Origin: Anaerolineales bacterium
Lineage (GTDB): Bacteria > Chloroflexota > Anaerolineae > Anaerolineales > E44-bin32
DNA: 56,056 bases
Direction: 5' to 3'
Assembly: GCA_016927115.1 (NCBI GenBank)
Contig: JAFGNH010000005.1
Coordinates: forward strand, 1 to 56,056
Shown here: piece after piece, positions 25,159 through 34,935 of the stretch
Numbering within the stretch: position 1 is the first letter of the stretch
Layout: each line of letters starts with the position of its first letter
Program-made: the position numbers and the translations under genes
The notes under the pieces: model-generated
The model's input: only the letters and a program-made list of their open reading frames with translations
The model's database searches: none
Told to the model about the DNA's origin: nothing

Positions 25159-26163
25159 ATGAAAGCAAAAGATATTCAACGTCACCTGCTTACAGGCGTC
25201 TCATACTTCATCCCCTTTGTTGTGGCAGGAGGTATTCTGATCGCTCTGGGCTTCTTGTTCGGTGGCATCTATGTGTACGAAGATAGTAATTTTGCCGCTC
25301 AGTTGTTCTGGATCGGCAAAGACGCATTTGGTGTCATGGTCGGCGTTCTGGCTGCCTATATCGCTTACTCTCAAGCTGACCGCCCGGCAATTGCTCCTGG
25401 TTTCGTTGGCGGTTTGGTTGCAGACCGCATCGGCGCCGGCTTCCTGGGCGGGATCCTGGCTGGTCTGATCGCCGGATACCTGGTGGACGCGCTGAAAAAG
25501 GTCAAACTGCCCGACTCGATCAGTTCACTGAAATCTGTTCTTTTCATCCCTCTTATCGGTACAACCGTAGTTGGTTTATTAATGTTCTATGTTGTTGGAC
25601 CCCCTGCTGCCTGGTTGAATGCGACCTTCACAACCCTGCTTAACAATCTCGGCACTGCCAGTACAGTAGCGCTTGGAATTGTACTGGGGGCCATGATGGC
25701 ATTCGACATGGGTGGCCCTGTCAACAAGGCTGCCTACCTGTTCGCAATGGCGGTGGCTGACACCGGCAACTGGATGCCATTGGCTGCGGTAATGGTCGGT
25801 GGTATGGTACCCCCATTAGCGATCGCATTTGCCATGCTGGTTGCAAAAAACAAATTCAACGAAGACGAACATGGCGGCCTGGCAGGTTGTTTCATCGGTG
25901 CTGCCACCTTCATCACGGAATTCGCCATTCCATATGCTGCTGCTGACCCGCTGCGTGTTATTCCCTCCATCATGGTCGGCTCTGCAGTCGGTTCGGTTAT
26001 CAGCATGCTTCTCGGCGTTACATTGCAGGCTCCCCACGGTGGTCTTTTCGTGTTTGCATTATCAAATAAACCGCTGTTGTGGATCTTGAGCATTATCCTC
26101 GGTGGCGTTGCGGGTGCAGCTATGCTTGTTCTGCTCAAACCCACTTTGAAAGAAGAAGCATAA
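25159..26163 (+). CDS. PTS EIIC membrane component, fructose family
   Basis: The 334-residue integral membrane permease has about nine hydrophobic segments. Fructose-family marks are GVSYFIPFVVAGGILIALGF, FDMGGPVNKAAYLFA and TEFAIPYAAADPLRVIPS; the usual ITEGAIPFA reads ITEFAIPYA. It imports a ketose or hexitol and phosphorylates it with EIIB. Separate A, B and C genes rather than a fused EIIBC are found here. AGGAG stands before ATG 25159; a 97-bp gap separates it from EIIB. Confidence 0.92.
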   Translation: MKAKDIQRHLLTGVSYFIPFVVAGGILIALGFLFGGIYVYEDSNFAAQLFWIGKDAFGVMVGVLAAYIAYSQADRPAIAPGFVGGLVADRIGAGFLGGILAGLIAGYLVDALKKVKLPDSISSLKSVLFIPLIGTTVVGLLMFYVVGPPAAWLNATFTTLLNNLGTASTVALGIVLGAMMAFDMGGPVNKAAYLFAMAVADTGNWMPLAAVMVGGMVPPLAIAFAMLVAKNKFNEDEHGGLAGCFIGAATFITEFAIPYAAADPLRVIPSIMVGSAVGSVISMLLGVTLQAPHGGLFVFALSNKPLLWILSIILGGVAGAAMLVLLKPTLKEEA

Positions 26164-26206
26164 AGAAGATCGGTTTTTCAGTATAGATAATTGGAACAGC
26201 AGGACG

Positions 26207-26238
26207 GGGGTGCGGCTTGGTAACCCCAGCCGCACCCC
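26207..26238 (+). terminator. GC-rich hairpin between EIIC and E1 genes
   Basis: GGGGTGCGGCT (26207-26217) pairs perfectly with AGCCGCACCCC (26228-26238) around a 10-nt loop. There is no T-run after it, so it is more likely an mRNA-processing or stabilising element, or a rho-independent terminator of low efficiency, separating transport genes from the dehydrogenase genes. Confidence 0.5.
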
Positions 26239-26341
26239 ATACACTATCGTGTGAAAGTATATTAATCAGATCTGGAAATTGAAGGTTGAGGAAAGACCGC
26301 AATTATTTGTTTTTTTATAAATTTGTTCTAAAGGATAAGAA

Positions 26342-28435
26342 ATGAGTGGAAGGAAGGAAATTGAAGGTTCCATAAAATTATCTGCCCAGATCGAAGAGCA
26401 GGAATTGACTAAAGAAGAACTGATAACCTGCCTGCGGCAGATGAAGGAGATTCGAATTTTCGAGAACAAGATATCGGATCTCCTGGGCAGGGATGTTTTG
26501 AAGGGAGCATCTCACCTTTATGCCGGCGAGGAAGCAGTAGCAGTCGGCGCTATCAGCGCAATTGAAGATGATGATTTTATAACCAGCACTCATCGTGGTC
26601 ATGGTCATGCGCATGCGCATGGTGATCGTGCTGCAGAAACGGAAACAGATAAACAGGATCATTACAACAGGATGTTGGCTGAAGTGCTGGGAAAATCAGG
26701 CGGATATTGTAAGGGCAAGGGTGGGTCCATGCATATCGCTGATGTGGTCCACGGTAATCTGGGGGCAACAGGGATCGTGGGCGGGAACCTGCCGGTCGCG
26801 GTGGGGGCAGCCCTTGTGCAGAAAATCAAAGGTACAGATCGTGTGGTCTTGTGTTTCTTTGGTGACGGCGCTTCGAATACGGGGAATTTTCATGAAGCCC
26901 TGAATATGGCAAGTGCCTGGGATCTGCCGGTCATTTTTATCGCTGAAAACAATCTTTATGGAATGTCTGTCCCGTTTGAAAAAGTAAGCAAACAGATAGA
27001 CATTGCATCGCGCGCATGTGCCTACAATATGCCGGGGATCGTTGTGGATGGGATGGATGTACTGGATGTACGCGGTGCAGTTGCTGAAGCTGTCTCGCGA
27101 GCCCGGGCCGGTGAGGGGCCTTCACTTATTGAAGCGAAGACATATCGTTACTTTGGCCATTCTCACTCTGATCCCCGTGCATACCGCACCAAAGCGGAGG
27201 AAAAAGCATGGAGGAACCGTGATGCCATCCGAACGTTCAGCGATGGCCTTTTAAAATTGCGTGTGATAAGCGAAAATGAACAAAAAACGTTGACAACTTT
27301 CACGGAAGAAAAACTAGAGAAAGCCTGGGAGTATACCCAATTTTCTCCTGAGGCCGAAATAAACGAACTGGAGACCGATGTATATGTCCCGCTCAAAACG
27401 AATGCTGCTGATATCGAAAAAGAAGCGCAGCTGCGGCAAAGAGTTCGAACAGACGACTCGATTCGTGAGATAACCTATGCCCAGGCAATGCAGGAAGCTT
27501 TACGAGAAGAAATGCTGCGTGATGAGAATGTTTTTGTTATGGGTGAGGATGTTGGTTTATATGGTGGTGCGTATGGAGCCACGCGTGGTTTGCTGGATGA
27601 ATTTGGGGAAAAGCGTGTGCTGGATACACCCATCTCGGAAGCAACTATCGGCGGTGCGGCAGTAGGCGCAGCCATGGTCGGCATGCGTCCGGTAGCGGAA
27701 ATTATGTATGTCGATTTCACTCCGCTGGCTATGGACCAGATCGCCAATCAGGGCGCCAAGAATAGATATATGTTCGGGGGGAAGACAAAGGTGCCTGTGG
27801 TAGTGCGAACCGAAGGCGGAGCGGGACGTGCCATTGCAGCCCATCATTCACAGAGCCTTGAATCACTCTGGACTCATTTCCCGGGGATCTATGTTGTTTT
27901 GCCATCAACACCTTATGATGTAAAGGGTTTGTTGAAAGCGGCTATTCGTGATGATAACCCGATTATGTTTATCGAACACAAGATGCTGTACAAAACCAGG
28001 GGGCGAGTCCCGGAAGAGGAATACATCATACCTCTGGGGACGGCGGATGTGAAACGGGAAGGCAGCGATATCACGATCGTGACCTATTCCCATATGGTGC
28101 TGCGTGCACTCGAAGCCGCTGAAGTCCTGGCGGAAGAAGGAATTTCAGTAGAAGTGGTGGACCTGCGCAGCTTAAAGCCGCTTGATAAGGAGACCATCAT
28201 AAATTCAGTGAAAAAGACCGGCAGATTGATCGGTGTTACAGAGGCATATGAGAACACCAGTTTTATCAATGAGATCATTGCTGTCGTGAATGAAGAAGCA
28301 TTTGACTGGCTGGACGCACCAATCAAGCGCATCGCGGCCCGGAATGTTCCGGTACCCAGGGCGGAGGTTTTGGAGGACCTGGCTATCCCGAATGCGAAGC
28401 GGATTATTACAGCCTGCCGGGAGATTTTGAAATAA
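26342..28435 (+). CDS. Fused 2-oxoacid/acetoin dehydrogenase E1 (alpha-beta)
   Basis: This 697-residue protein joins an E1-alpha (about 20-340) and an E1-beta (about 365-697), normally separate subunits. The thiamine-diphosphate motif GDGASNTGNFHEALNMAS to AENN lies at about 174-203. The beta part has VFVMGEDVGLYGG, DTPISEATIGG and VTYSHMVLRAL. Between STHRGHGH and RMLAEVLGK it has a His-rich insert (HAHAHGDRAAETETDKQDHYN) where relatives have about ten residues. It resembles acetoin, pyruvate or branched-chain dehydrogenases. It oxidatively decarboxylates or cleaves the substrate and acylates E2. The next gene overlaps by 1 nt. Confidence 0.9.
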   Translation: MSGRKEIEGSIKLSAQIEEQELTKEELITCLRQMKEIRIFENKISDLLGRDVLKGASHLYAGEEAVAVGAISAIEDDDFITSTHRGHGHAHAHGDRAAETETDKQDHYNRMLAEVLGKSGGYCKGKGGSMHIADVVHGNLGATGIVGGNLPVAVGAALVQKIKGTDRVVLCFFGDGASNTGNFHEALNMASAWDLPVIFIAENNLYGMSVPFEKVSKQIDIASRACAYNMPGIVVDGMDVLDVRGAVAEAVSRARAGEGPSLIEAKTYRYFGHSHSDPRAYRTKAEEKAWRNRDAIRTFSDGLLKLRVISENEQKTLTTFTEEKLEKAWEYTQFSPEAEINELETDVYVPLKTNAADIEKEAQLRQRVRTDDSIREITYAQAMQEALREEMLRDENVFVMGEDVGLYGGAYGATRGLLDEFGEKRVLDTPISEATIGGAAVGAAMVGMRPVAEIMYVDFTPLAMDQIANQGAKNRYMFGGKTKVPVVVRTEGGAGRAIAAHHSQSLESLWTHFPGIYVVLPSTPYDVKGLLKAAIRDDNPIMFIEHKMLYKTRGRVPEEEYIIPLGTADVKREGSDITIVTYSHMVLRALEAAEVLAEEGISVEVVDLRSLKPLDKETIINSVKKTGRLIGVTEAYENTSFINEIIAVVNEEAFDWLDAPIKRIAARNVPVPRAEVLEDLAIPNAKRIITACREILK

Positions 28436-29775
28436 TGACAAAAGAAGTATATATTCCCAAGATGGGTCAAACCGTTGAGGAAGTTACCATCGTCAGTTTT
28501 CTTGTGGAAGATGGAACCCGCGTCTCAGAAGGGGACGAGATTCTGGAAGTGGAGACGGATAAGGCGGTCTTCGGCATTGAAGCTGAGGTTGATGGATTTG
28601 TCCACTTCGGCCCATTCAAGCTGCATGATGTAGTGCCCATTTTGACGGTTGTCGCAGTAATCGGCAAAGAAGATGATGTTTTTTCTGCAGCCGGGAAAAG
28701 TGATGTTTCAATCACCGCTCCTCAGAAAAAAGAGAAGTCCACCTCGGAACCTGTGAAAGAACCGGCTCAACCTGAAATGCTGAAAGAAAATAGCAGGCGG
28801 CAGTTCATATCTCCGCGCGCAAAAAAACTGGCAGAAAAGCATGGTTTAGACCTTTCCTTAATAACAGCTACCGGAGCCGGTGGACAGCGTATCCAGGAAA
28901 AGGATGTTCTCCGTTATCTTGAGCAGTTGCCCGATGCCACTCCGGTAGCAAAAAGGATTGCGCAAACCAGAAATATCGATCTCTCGCAAATATCTCCTGC
29001 TCAGCCAGGGGGGAAAATCAGTAAACAGGATGTTGAAGAATATCTGGCAGCACATCTGAGTGGGGGCAGGGATGAGGAACCGCAGCAGGTAACGCATGAT
29101 AAAGAAATGACCGGAATCCGCAGAATCATCGCAGAAAAGATGCTCGCAAGCAGCCGGCAAACAGCCCCGGTGACCCTTTTTATGGATGCAGATGCCGGTG
29201 TGATGGTAAAACTCCGGGAGACTAAAAAAGCTTCTGCCGAGGACGGTAAAGCAGCTGGATTTAATGAGATCATTGCTAGGATTGTGGCGAAAACAATGGA
29301 AACATACCCCTATATGAATGCTCGTATAACGGGCGATCGCATTCAGTGGTTGCAGGATATTCATATTGGGATAGCGGTCGACACCGAACGGGGCCTGGTT
29401 GTGCCGGTTGTGAAGAACGCAAATCGTTTGGGCGTCGATGCGATTTTTAAGGAATTCATACGCTTGCTAAATGGTATCCGCAGCGCAAAAAGCACACCAG
29501 ATGATCTGATTGGAGGAACATTCACCATTACGAATCTGGGAGCTTATGATGTGCGCGCTTTCACGCCGATCATCAACCTTCCGGAATCCGCTATCCTGGG
29601 GTTAGGAAAAATCGAGGATCGGGTTGTCCCGTCGGGGGACGGGATCCGGATCCGGAAAATGATGACACTTTCGCTTACATTTGATCACCGTCTGGTAGAT
29701 GGTGCTCCGGCTGCGCGATTCCTGCAGGCGATAAAAAACGGGATCGAGCATATGAAACCAGAGGATCTGGAGTAG
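28435..29775 (+). CDS. Dihydrolipoamide acyltransferase (E2)
   Basis: The 446-residue protein has one lipoyl domain (residues 1-80, lipoylated Lys43 in VETDKAVFG). Two peripheral-subunit-binding domains follow (about 122-162 and 165-205). The catalytic acyltransferase domain ends in DHRLVDGAPAARFL, with the catalytic His and Asp. It works with the fused E1 upstream. No E3 dihydrolipoamide dehydrogenase is present in the operon, so E3 must come from elsewhere. The start overlaps the E1 stop (TAATG). Confidence 0.92.
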   Translation: MTKEVYIPKMGQTVEEVTIVSFLVEDGTRVSEGDEILEVETDKAVFGIEAEVDGFVHFGPFKLHDVVPILTVVAVIGKEDDVFSAAGKSDVSITAPQKKEKSTSEPVKEPAQPEMLKENSRRQFISPRAKKLAEKHGLDLSLITATGAGGQRIQEKDVLRYLEQLPDATPVAKRIAQTRNIDLSQISPAQPGGKISKQDVEEYLAAHLSGGRDEEPQQVTHDKEMTGIRRIIAEKMLASSRQTAPVTLFMDADAGVMVKLRETKKASAEDGKAAGFNEIIARIVAKTMETYPYMNARITGDRIQWLQDIHIGIAVDTERGLVVPVVKNANRLGVDAIFKEFIRLLNGIRSAKSTPDDLIGGTFTITNLGAYDVRAFTPIINLPESAILGLGKIEDRVVPSGDGIRIRKMMTLSLTFDHRLVDGAPAARFLQAIKNGIEHMKPEDLE

Positions 29776-29780
29776 CAAGA

Positions 29781-30716
29781 GTGATCTACACTGTTACGAT
29801 GAACCCCTCTCTCGATAAGTACTTTGTTGTCGATCACCTGCGATCTGAAATGATCAACAGAGGATCTGTCAGTGAAGTGATTGCGGGAGGGAAGGGGATC
29901 AATGTTTCTCGTTACCTTAAGATTTTTGGGATTAACTCAGTTGTTCTCACTTTTACAGGCGGGTATGCAGGCCAGTCCATTGTTGCCGCATTGCGTTCAT
30001 CCGGCTTTTCTGTGGAGGATTTCAGGGCAGACGGCAGCACACGGGAGAATATCACCCTTTTTAACACAGAAAACAGCAAGATCTACAAGCTCAACGAATA
30101 CGGACCAACGATATCTTCAGACGAGATCGAAAAGCTCTATTCGAGAGTCCAGACACTGGCTTGTGAAGGTGATATATGGGTCCTGGCCGGAAGTTTACCA
30201 CCCGGGATTAAAGATAATTTTTATTCTGAGTTAATCGAGGCCCTTCATCGCAAGAAAGCCCTGGTGATGGTAGACACCAGCGGTATGGCTCTGAAAGAAG
30301 CGGTTAATGCCCGGCCGGAGTACATCCATGCTAATTTGGATGAGGTTGCAGAAATACATGGGCGGAAATTGCTGGACCGGAAATCTTTGGTCGATGCAGT
30401 GCAGGAATTGATACGCAGATTTTCCATTAAGGCGCTGTTATGCAGTCTTGGAGAAGATGGAGCACTGCTTGCCTGTGAAAGCGAAATCTATAGTATCGCT
30501 GCACCGGGTGTGCAGGTTGTTTCAACAACTGGAGCGGGAGATGCGATGGTTTCTGCCTTTCTCTTTGCTCTCCAGAAAGGATATTCTATGGAAGAAATCG
30601 GTAAATGGGCAGTTGCTGCCGGTTCAATAAAAGTAACTGTTCCGGGGACCGGTGTGTTTAGAAAGAAGGATGTGCAAGCAATAATGGGAAAAATCACAAT
30701 AACAAGAATAAAATAA
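29781..30716 (+). CDS. 1-phosphofructokinase-like PfkB kinase
   Basis: The 311-residue PfkB/ribokinase-family enzyme has the N-terminal TVTMNPSLDKYF, GGKGINVSRYLK and the anion-hole motif TGAGDAMVSAFLFAL. The sequence is of the FruK/LacC group that phosphorylates ketose-1-phosphates or tagatose-6-phosphate. GTG 29781 is the start, 5 nt after the E2 stop. It would make a ketose-1,6-bisphosphate from the PTS product or from the epimerised sugar phosphate, feeding an aldolase encoded elsewhere. Confidence 0.88.
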   Translation: MIYTVTMNPSLDKYFVVDHLRSEMINRGSVSEVIAGGKGINVSRYLKIFGINSVVLTFTGGYAGQSIVAALRSSGFSVEDFRADGSTRENITLFNTENSKIYKLNEYGPTISSDEIEKLYSRVQTLACEGDIWVLAGSLPPGIKDNFYSELIEALHRKKALVMVDTSGMALKEAVNARPEYIHANLDEVAEIHGRKLLDRKSLVDAVQELIRRFSIKALLCSLGEDGALLACESEIYSIAAPGVQVVSTTGAGDAMVSAFLFALQKGYSMEEIGKWAVAAGSIKVTVPGTGVFRKKDVQAIMGKITITRIK

Positions 30717-30785
30717 AGCAATTAATAAGGAAAATGCAGTAAGATTAGGCGTTCGTATATAACAGAATTCGGGGATGAGATTTTT

Positions 30786-31577
30786 ATGAGGACGACAATA
30801 TTTCGCGAAGAACGGCTCCAAATGATCATGAATTTGCTTGTAGATCAGAAAAAGGTATTTGTAAATGATCTGGCAGAGCGCTTTAATCTCAGCGAGACCA
30901 CGATTCGTACTGATATGATTGAGTTGGAAGAACGCGGGCTTATCATTCGCACGCATGGAGGGGCAATTCTCCCTGAAAGAAGCGAAAACAGGCAGTTCAT
31001 CTTTGATAAAAACATTCTCAAACTCAGAGAAGAGCTGTATGCGGAAGAGAAAAAACGCATCAGCAAAGCTACCCTGGAACTTATCCATGATGGCGATTCT
31101 GTGATGATTGATGGGGGTAGTACTACCCACTATGTGGCAGAGGCACTGAAGCAAAAACGCGGATTAACCCTGATCACATCTTCTTACTATATTGTCTCAA
31201 CTCTAATACAGATACCGGATGCGCGTATATATCTGATTGGTGGGCTGCTGCACCGGGAATTTGAAGATATGATCGGTGAGATAGCTACAGATGGTTTAAA
31301 CCGATTCAGTCCTGACCACACGATCATGGGCGCTGATGGGATCTCATTGACACAAGGGTTGACGACTACTGAACCTTCAATAGCACAAAATAAACGAAAA
31401 ATGATTTCGGTAAGTAAGGATTTGATCATTGTGGCAGATTCATCCAAATTCGGTAAAGTTGCTCTGACACGAGTTGCAGATTTAAGCCAGGTGGACACTC
31501 TGGTTACTGACGATATGATTCCACAAGAATGTATGGATGCGTTTACCGATATGAATACACGCCTGATCATCGCGTAA
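30786..31577 (+). CDS. DeoR-family transcriptional regulator
   Basis: The 263-residue protein has a DeoR winged helix (NDLAERFNLSETTIRTDMIE and THGGAI) followed by the sugar-phosphate sensor domain (DGDSVMIDGGSTTHYVAEAL, IMGADGISLTQG, VVADSSKFGK). Such proteins sense sugar phosphates from the pathway they control. It sits inside the PTS operon and should act on the GTGAA repeats near 20600-20715. The start is ATG 30786 with a weak upstream GGGG. Confidence 0.92.
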   Translation: MRTTIFREERLQMIMNLLVDQKKVFVNDLAERFNLSETTIRTDMIELEERGLIIRTHGGAILPERSENRQFIFDKNILKLREELYAEEKKRISKATLELIHDGDSVMIDGGSTTHYVAEALKQKRGLTLITSSYYIVSTLIQIPDARIYLIGGLLHREFEDMIGEIATDGLNRFSPDHTIMGADGISLTQGLTTTEPSIAQNKRKMISVSKDLIIVADSSKFGKVALTRVADLSQVDTLVTDDMIPQECMDAFTDMNTRLIIA

Positions 31578-31641
31578 AGTATTTTCCTTACAACAATAGT
31601 TCAAATCTGCAAATTTATATATTTATACAAGGAGATCCCCT

Positions 31642-32805
31642 GTGCGTACACTGCAGATCTATTCTGACGAGAACAAACAAGAAGCAAGAGAAAAACATCC
31701 TTACTGGGTCTGGGAATCACTAAACGCAATTCCTGATCTGTTATCTATTTGTATTGAAGAAGAAGTACGGGATAAGGTTCAGGAAATCTGTAGGAAAATC
31801 TCTGCCAGGGGAATAGAAAAGATATTTTTAATTGGGCGAGGCTCTTCCTATTTTCTCTCTTTGGCACTGCAGTATGTTTTCAATCAGCATACAACTTTTG
31901 CCACGCAATGTATGGTGAGCAGTATTTTTATGGAATACCCACCCAATAATCTGGATGTGAACAGCGCAGTTTTTATCATGTCGGCTTCGGGAAAATCTGA
32001 GGGGGATCTGGCTGTGATGGATTTTGCAAACGGCAGAGGGGCATACACTATTGCTGTCACCGATGTCGAGGACTCTCCATTGACGGCTGTTGTTGATGAT
32101 GTCCTTTTGGGTCCCGGGGGAGCCAAGCGCGAACTCCCAGCAACCCGCTCTTACGCAACTGCATTATTCCGCATGACCTTGCTGGCAATTGAACTGGGAA
32201 ACAAGCCTGAAAAGAAGGCAGAGATAGCGGAATATTCTCTGTCTCTCAAAAAACTTCCCCAATATGCACGAACATTAATGAATGTATATGAAACGCAGGC
32301 ACCAGCCGTGGCAGAACAAGTACAGGATTGCCGGGCGTTCTATGTTCTGGCGTATGGGCCAAATTACGCCAATGCTGAGGAATTCGCCATGGCGTTGAAC
32401 CAGTCTACCGGTATCCCTTCCATGGGATATGAAATGGAGAACTTTATCCATGGCCCCATGCAGGCACTCACTGCTGATGAAGGGGTTTTCCTGTTAGCCC
32501 CTGATGGGGTTCCGCAGGATCGTATGCTGCGTTTAACGCATACGATTAACACCATCGGTGCGAAAACAGTACTGTTGGGTCCGAAAGAAGCACAGGACAA
32601 GGCGGAAGCGGATATTTTTATTGAAATGCCGGCTGATTTCCCGGAGGCGATCACACCTGTGTTGTATATGATCCCGTTATGGCAGACAGCGTATTCTTTG
32701 GGGCAGCTGAAAAATTACATCCACCCGGATCGTTTATCCATGACGAAACCGGAATTTGTGGAGGGATTATCCAGATTAATGAGCCAGGATAAGTGGGTGA
32801 AATAA
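31642..32805 (+). CDS. Double SIS-domain sugar-phosphate isomerase/deglycase
   Basis: The 387-residue protein has two SIS domains like the isomerase half of GlmS and FrlB/AgaS proteins. Landmarks are FLIGRGSSYFLSLALQYVF, SASGKSEGDL, and YEMENFIHGPMQAL, where Glu and His are the usual ring-opening and isomerising residues. There is no glutaminase domain. It may isomerise a sugar phosphate or deglycate a fructosamine-6-phosphate, so the PTS substrate may be an amino sugar or Amadori compound. GTG 31642 follows AAGGAG at 8 nt. Confidence 0.85.
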   Translation: MRTLQIYSDENKQEAREKHPYWVWESLNAIPDLLSICIEEEVRDKVQEICRKISARGIEKIFLIGRGSSYFLSLALQYVFNQHTTFATQCMVSSIFMEYPPNNLDVNSAVFIMSASGKSEGDLAVMDFANGRGAYTIAVTDVEDSPLTAVVDDVLLGPGGAKRELPATRSYATALFRMTLLAIELGNKPEKKAEIAEYSLSLKKLPQYARTLMNVYETQAPAVAEQVQDCRAFYVLAYGPNYANAEEFAMALNQSTGIPSMGYEMENFIHGPMQALTADEGVFLLAPDGVPQDRMLRLTHTINTIGAKTVLLGPKEAQDKAEADIFIEMPADFPEAITPVLYMIPLWQTAYSLGQLKNYIHPDRLSMTKPEFVEGLSRLMSQDKWVK

Positions 32806-33548
32806 TTATTATTTTCTTGCCTGGTCTTGCCTGAACGAATCATAACAATTAGCCCGGCTGCCTGGAGGATATCGGTTATAGCTTTAGGAAGGTGACAGTG
32901 ACGATTTGAGGCACCGGCGATACATTGCACATTTTCTCCACAATCCTGGTGACTATCTTGGCGGATACACCCTGAACATATGTCTGTGCAAATGCCGGTT
33001 TTAAAGCCCGCTCCCCGGGTTATCCTTTTTCCAGTACTCCAGAATAGAATTCCCCATCCCGCACTTGAGGGGCATCCAGGGGGATTCACCCCAATCGAGG
33101 CTGGGCTGTTTCAGGTTTGAAACAGATGGCTCACCGCGTTTCTCCTGCGAACGCTTTTGAACAGCAGCGCAAGGATACTGGCAGCGCGATGCTTTTTTCG
33201 CTTTGTAAACAATCATCTTTATCGGGATGGGGGTGAAGTCCATTCCCTGCAGTACGAACTGTTCCAACAATTATTCTGGAGCTGTTATAAGAGTTTTCGC
33301 AGGTCACAGTTGTCCCTTTCTCTGGATAAAGTGTACTTTAAAAGGAAAACCATGACCTGCTTATAGTCAGAGTTGCAGAAAATGTTGTTAACTGGCGTGA
33401 CTACTCAAAGTGAGTCACAGTACTTTTGCCAATGGAAAGGTTTCCCAGCGATCTACGCAAAAACATCGTGGGAAAACTGAGATACTGCTCATAGACGATC
33501 GCGTATCTTCTACTCATACAAATCCTGTAATTAAAATGCCATTACCAA
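32806..33548. other. Gene-free convergent intergenic region
   Basis: About 740 bp between the end of the plus-strand operon and the first minus-strand gene. Open frames here (for example 33001-33270 minus) have no motif I recognise. An 8-bp inverted repeat GCAGGTCA (33299-33306)/TGACCTGC (33353-33360) encloses a smaller palindrome AAAGT-GT-ACTTT. No T-run marks a clear terminator. It probably contains decayed sequence. Confidence 0.4.
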
Positions 33549-33944
33549 TCAGGGATACTTACAGGTCTGCGGTGAATCGTCAAAAGAATCACCGGTTGCT
33601 GTAATATCATAGGAGACTTCATCGGTACTCAGGTCGATATTGATGGTTCCTTCAATATGATAGTTATTTTGACTATCCTCGAATAGCATATCTCTATCCA
33701 CCTGGACTGATATTCCCGACATTTGACCAGAATCATCGTACTCAAAAAAGGTGGTTTCATTGTTGGAGGTGGTTGTGACCATTCCCTCTTCACCTGTGAT
33801 TTCAAAGCCATAACTTTCTGTATCGATATCACAGCTGAAAACGTGCTGTGGTGGTTGGGCCAGCGATTGGCTCCCACACCCGGCCAATACCAATGTGCTG
33901 ACAATCAGGGCACAAATCCATTGTCTATGTTTGATGTTCTTCAC
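33549..33944 (-). CDS. Small secreted lipoprotein of unknown function
   Basis: The 131-residue protein begins with a lipoprotein signal ending in LAGC (lipidated Cys23). The rest is an acidic, Thr/Ser/Asp-rich beta-type domain with two Cys (FSCDID and QTCKYP) that may form a disulfide. The start is GTG 33944 with AGGAG six nt upstream. I do not recognise a family. It is separated from the stress-gene group by about 1 kb of gene-free DNA. Confidence 0.75.
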   Translation of the reverse strand: MKNIKHRQWICALIVSTLVLAGCGSQSLAQPPQHVFSCDIDTESYGFEITGEEGMVTTTSNNETTFFEYDDSGQMSGISVQVDRDMLFEDSQNNYHIEGTINIDLSTDEVSYDITATGDSFDDSPQTCKYP

Positions 33945-34935
33945 ATTTTTCTCCTAATTCCTGTTTTATTCGGGAAAATTATTCCATATTTTACATGGCA
34001 CAGTATTATACTCCCAACGTTATGTTTCATCACCTAATTGTTCGTCTCTTTTCTTTCCATTGAAGGGATCGATATATCCATTCTCCTATCCGTCGATGTC
34101 CTTAACCCCTGCCTGTATACCTGCAGCACACAGCCTGTATACCGGTCCGAGAGGGGGAGTCTAATATCGGTGGAATCAATTGAACAACATTAAGTATCAA
34201 TCTGCACGTAAATACCTGTAGCTTCCGTTCAGGCCTCAACGGTACGCAGTTCTGGTCGGATATCTTCAATCACTGCAAACTACCGGGTTGTACGGATGCT
34301 TCTGTTACTGTGACGGTCCCGCTGACAGCGACGGCGCAGCCCAGCGGTGGGGAGCCGTCTCCAAACTCGCCGGTATATGCACTCGAAGGCAACTGCTGCA
34401 CAGGCTGCCTGGCATCAGCGGCCAGAACGGCTTTTTAACCTTCACCCTGCCGAATGGCAGCTGCCGTTTCCGGGCGGACTAAAACGGAGTCCGGTTCCGG
34501 AGGGGGCTGTAGAGGTGGGTTCGAAAGGGGGTTGAATAGTCGGTGAGAAGCGGGGCGGTTGAATCACTCACATCAGCAGAATCCAATGAACCCGGTCTGC
34601 CAGGCACTGTGGTCTGTCTGGATGCCTCGAGGAAGTGTCGAGATCCCCGATGCATATGAGTGCACCTTAATCAGAGGGTACACAATCCGTTTGCCCCGGG
34701 AAGACTATCTGCGCAGCTGCCCCGAGCGGAAGCACCAGTGTAAACCCACAAGGAGCGTGATCGACGCAGCAGCAGCCTTGCGGGGGGGGCATGCCTCCAA
34801 CTCAAAGCGTTAAGAATCGGCCTGGTAAGCTCTTCAAAGGCCGTTCATGCAAAGATGGTGAGCCGGGAAAAAGCAGCGTGGACCCCGGGGCGGCCCGGAC
34901 CATCTCCAGACCCCGGAGTCCACTCATTCGAGCGA
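33945..34935. other. Gene-free region, probably decayed
   Basis: About 990 bp without a convincing gene. One plus-strand frame between 34260 and 34440 contains a Thr/Pro-rich stretch (TDASVTVTVPLTATAQPSGG) like a surface-protein linker, but it has no start, domain or continuation. GCCTGTATACC occurs twice, at 34111 and 34133 (22 bp apart). I see no promoter or RNA gene. Confidence 0.35.

Noticed and set aside
33001..33270. 89-residue minus-strand frame that could be a gene or transposase end
   Set aside because: No domain, ribosome-binding site or repeats supporting a mobile element.
33299..33360. Inverted repeat as insertion-sequence ends
   Set aside because: The arms are only 8 bp and enclose 46 bp, with no transposase or target duplication.
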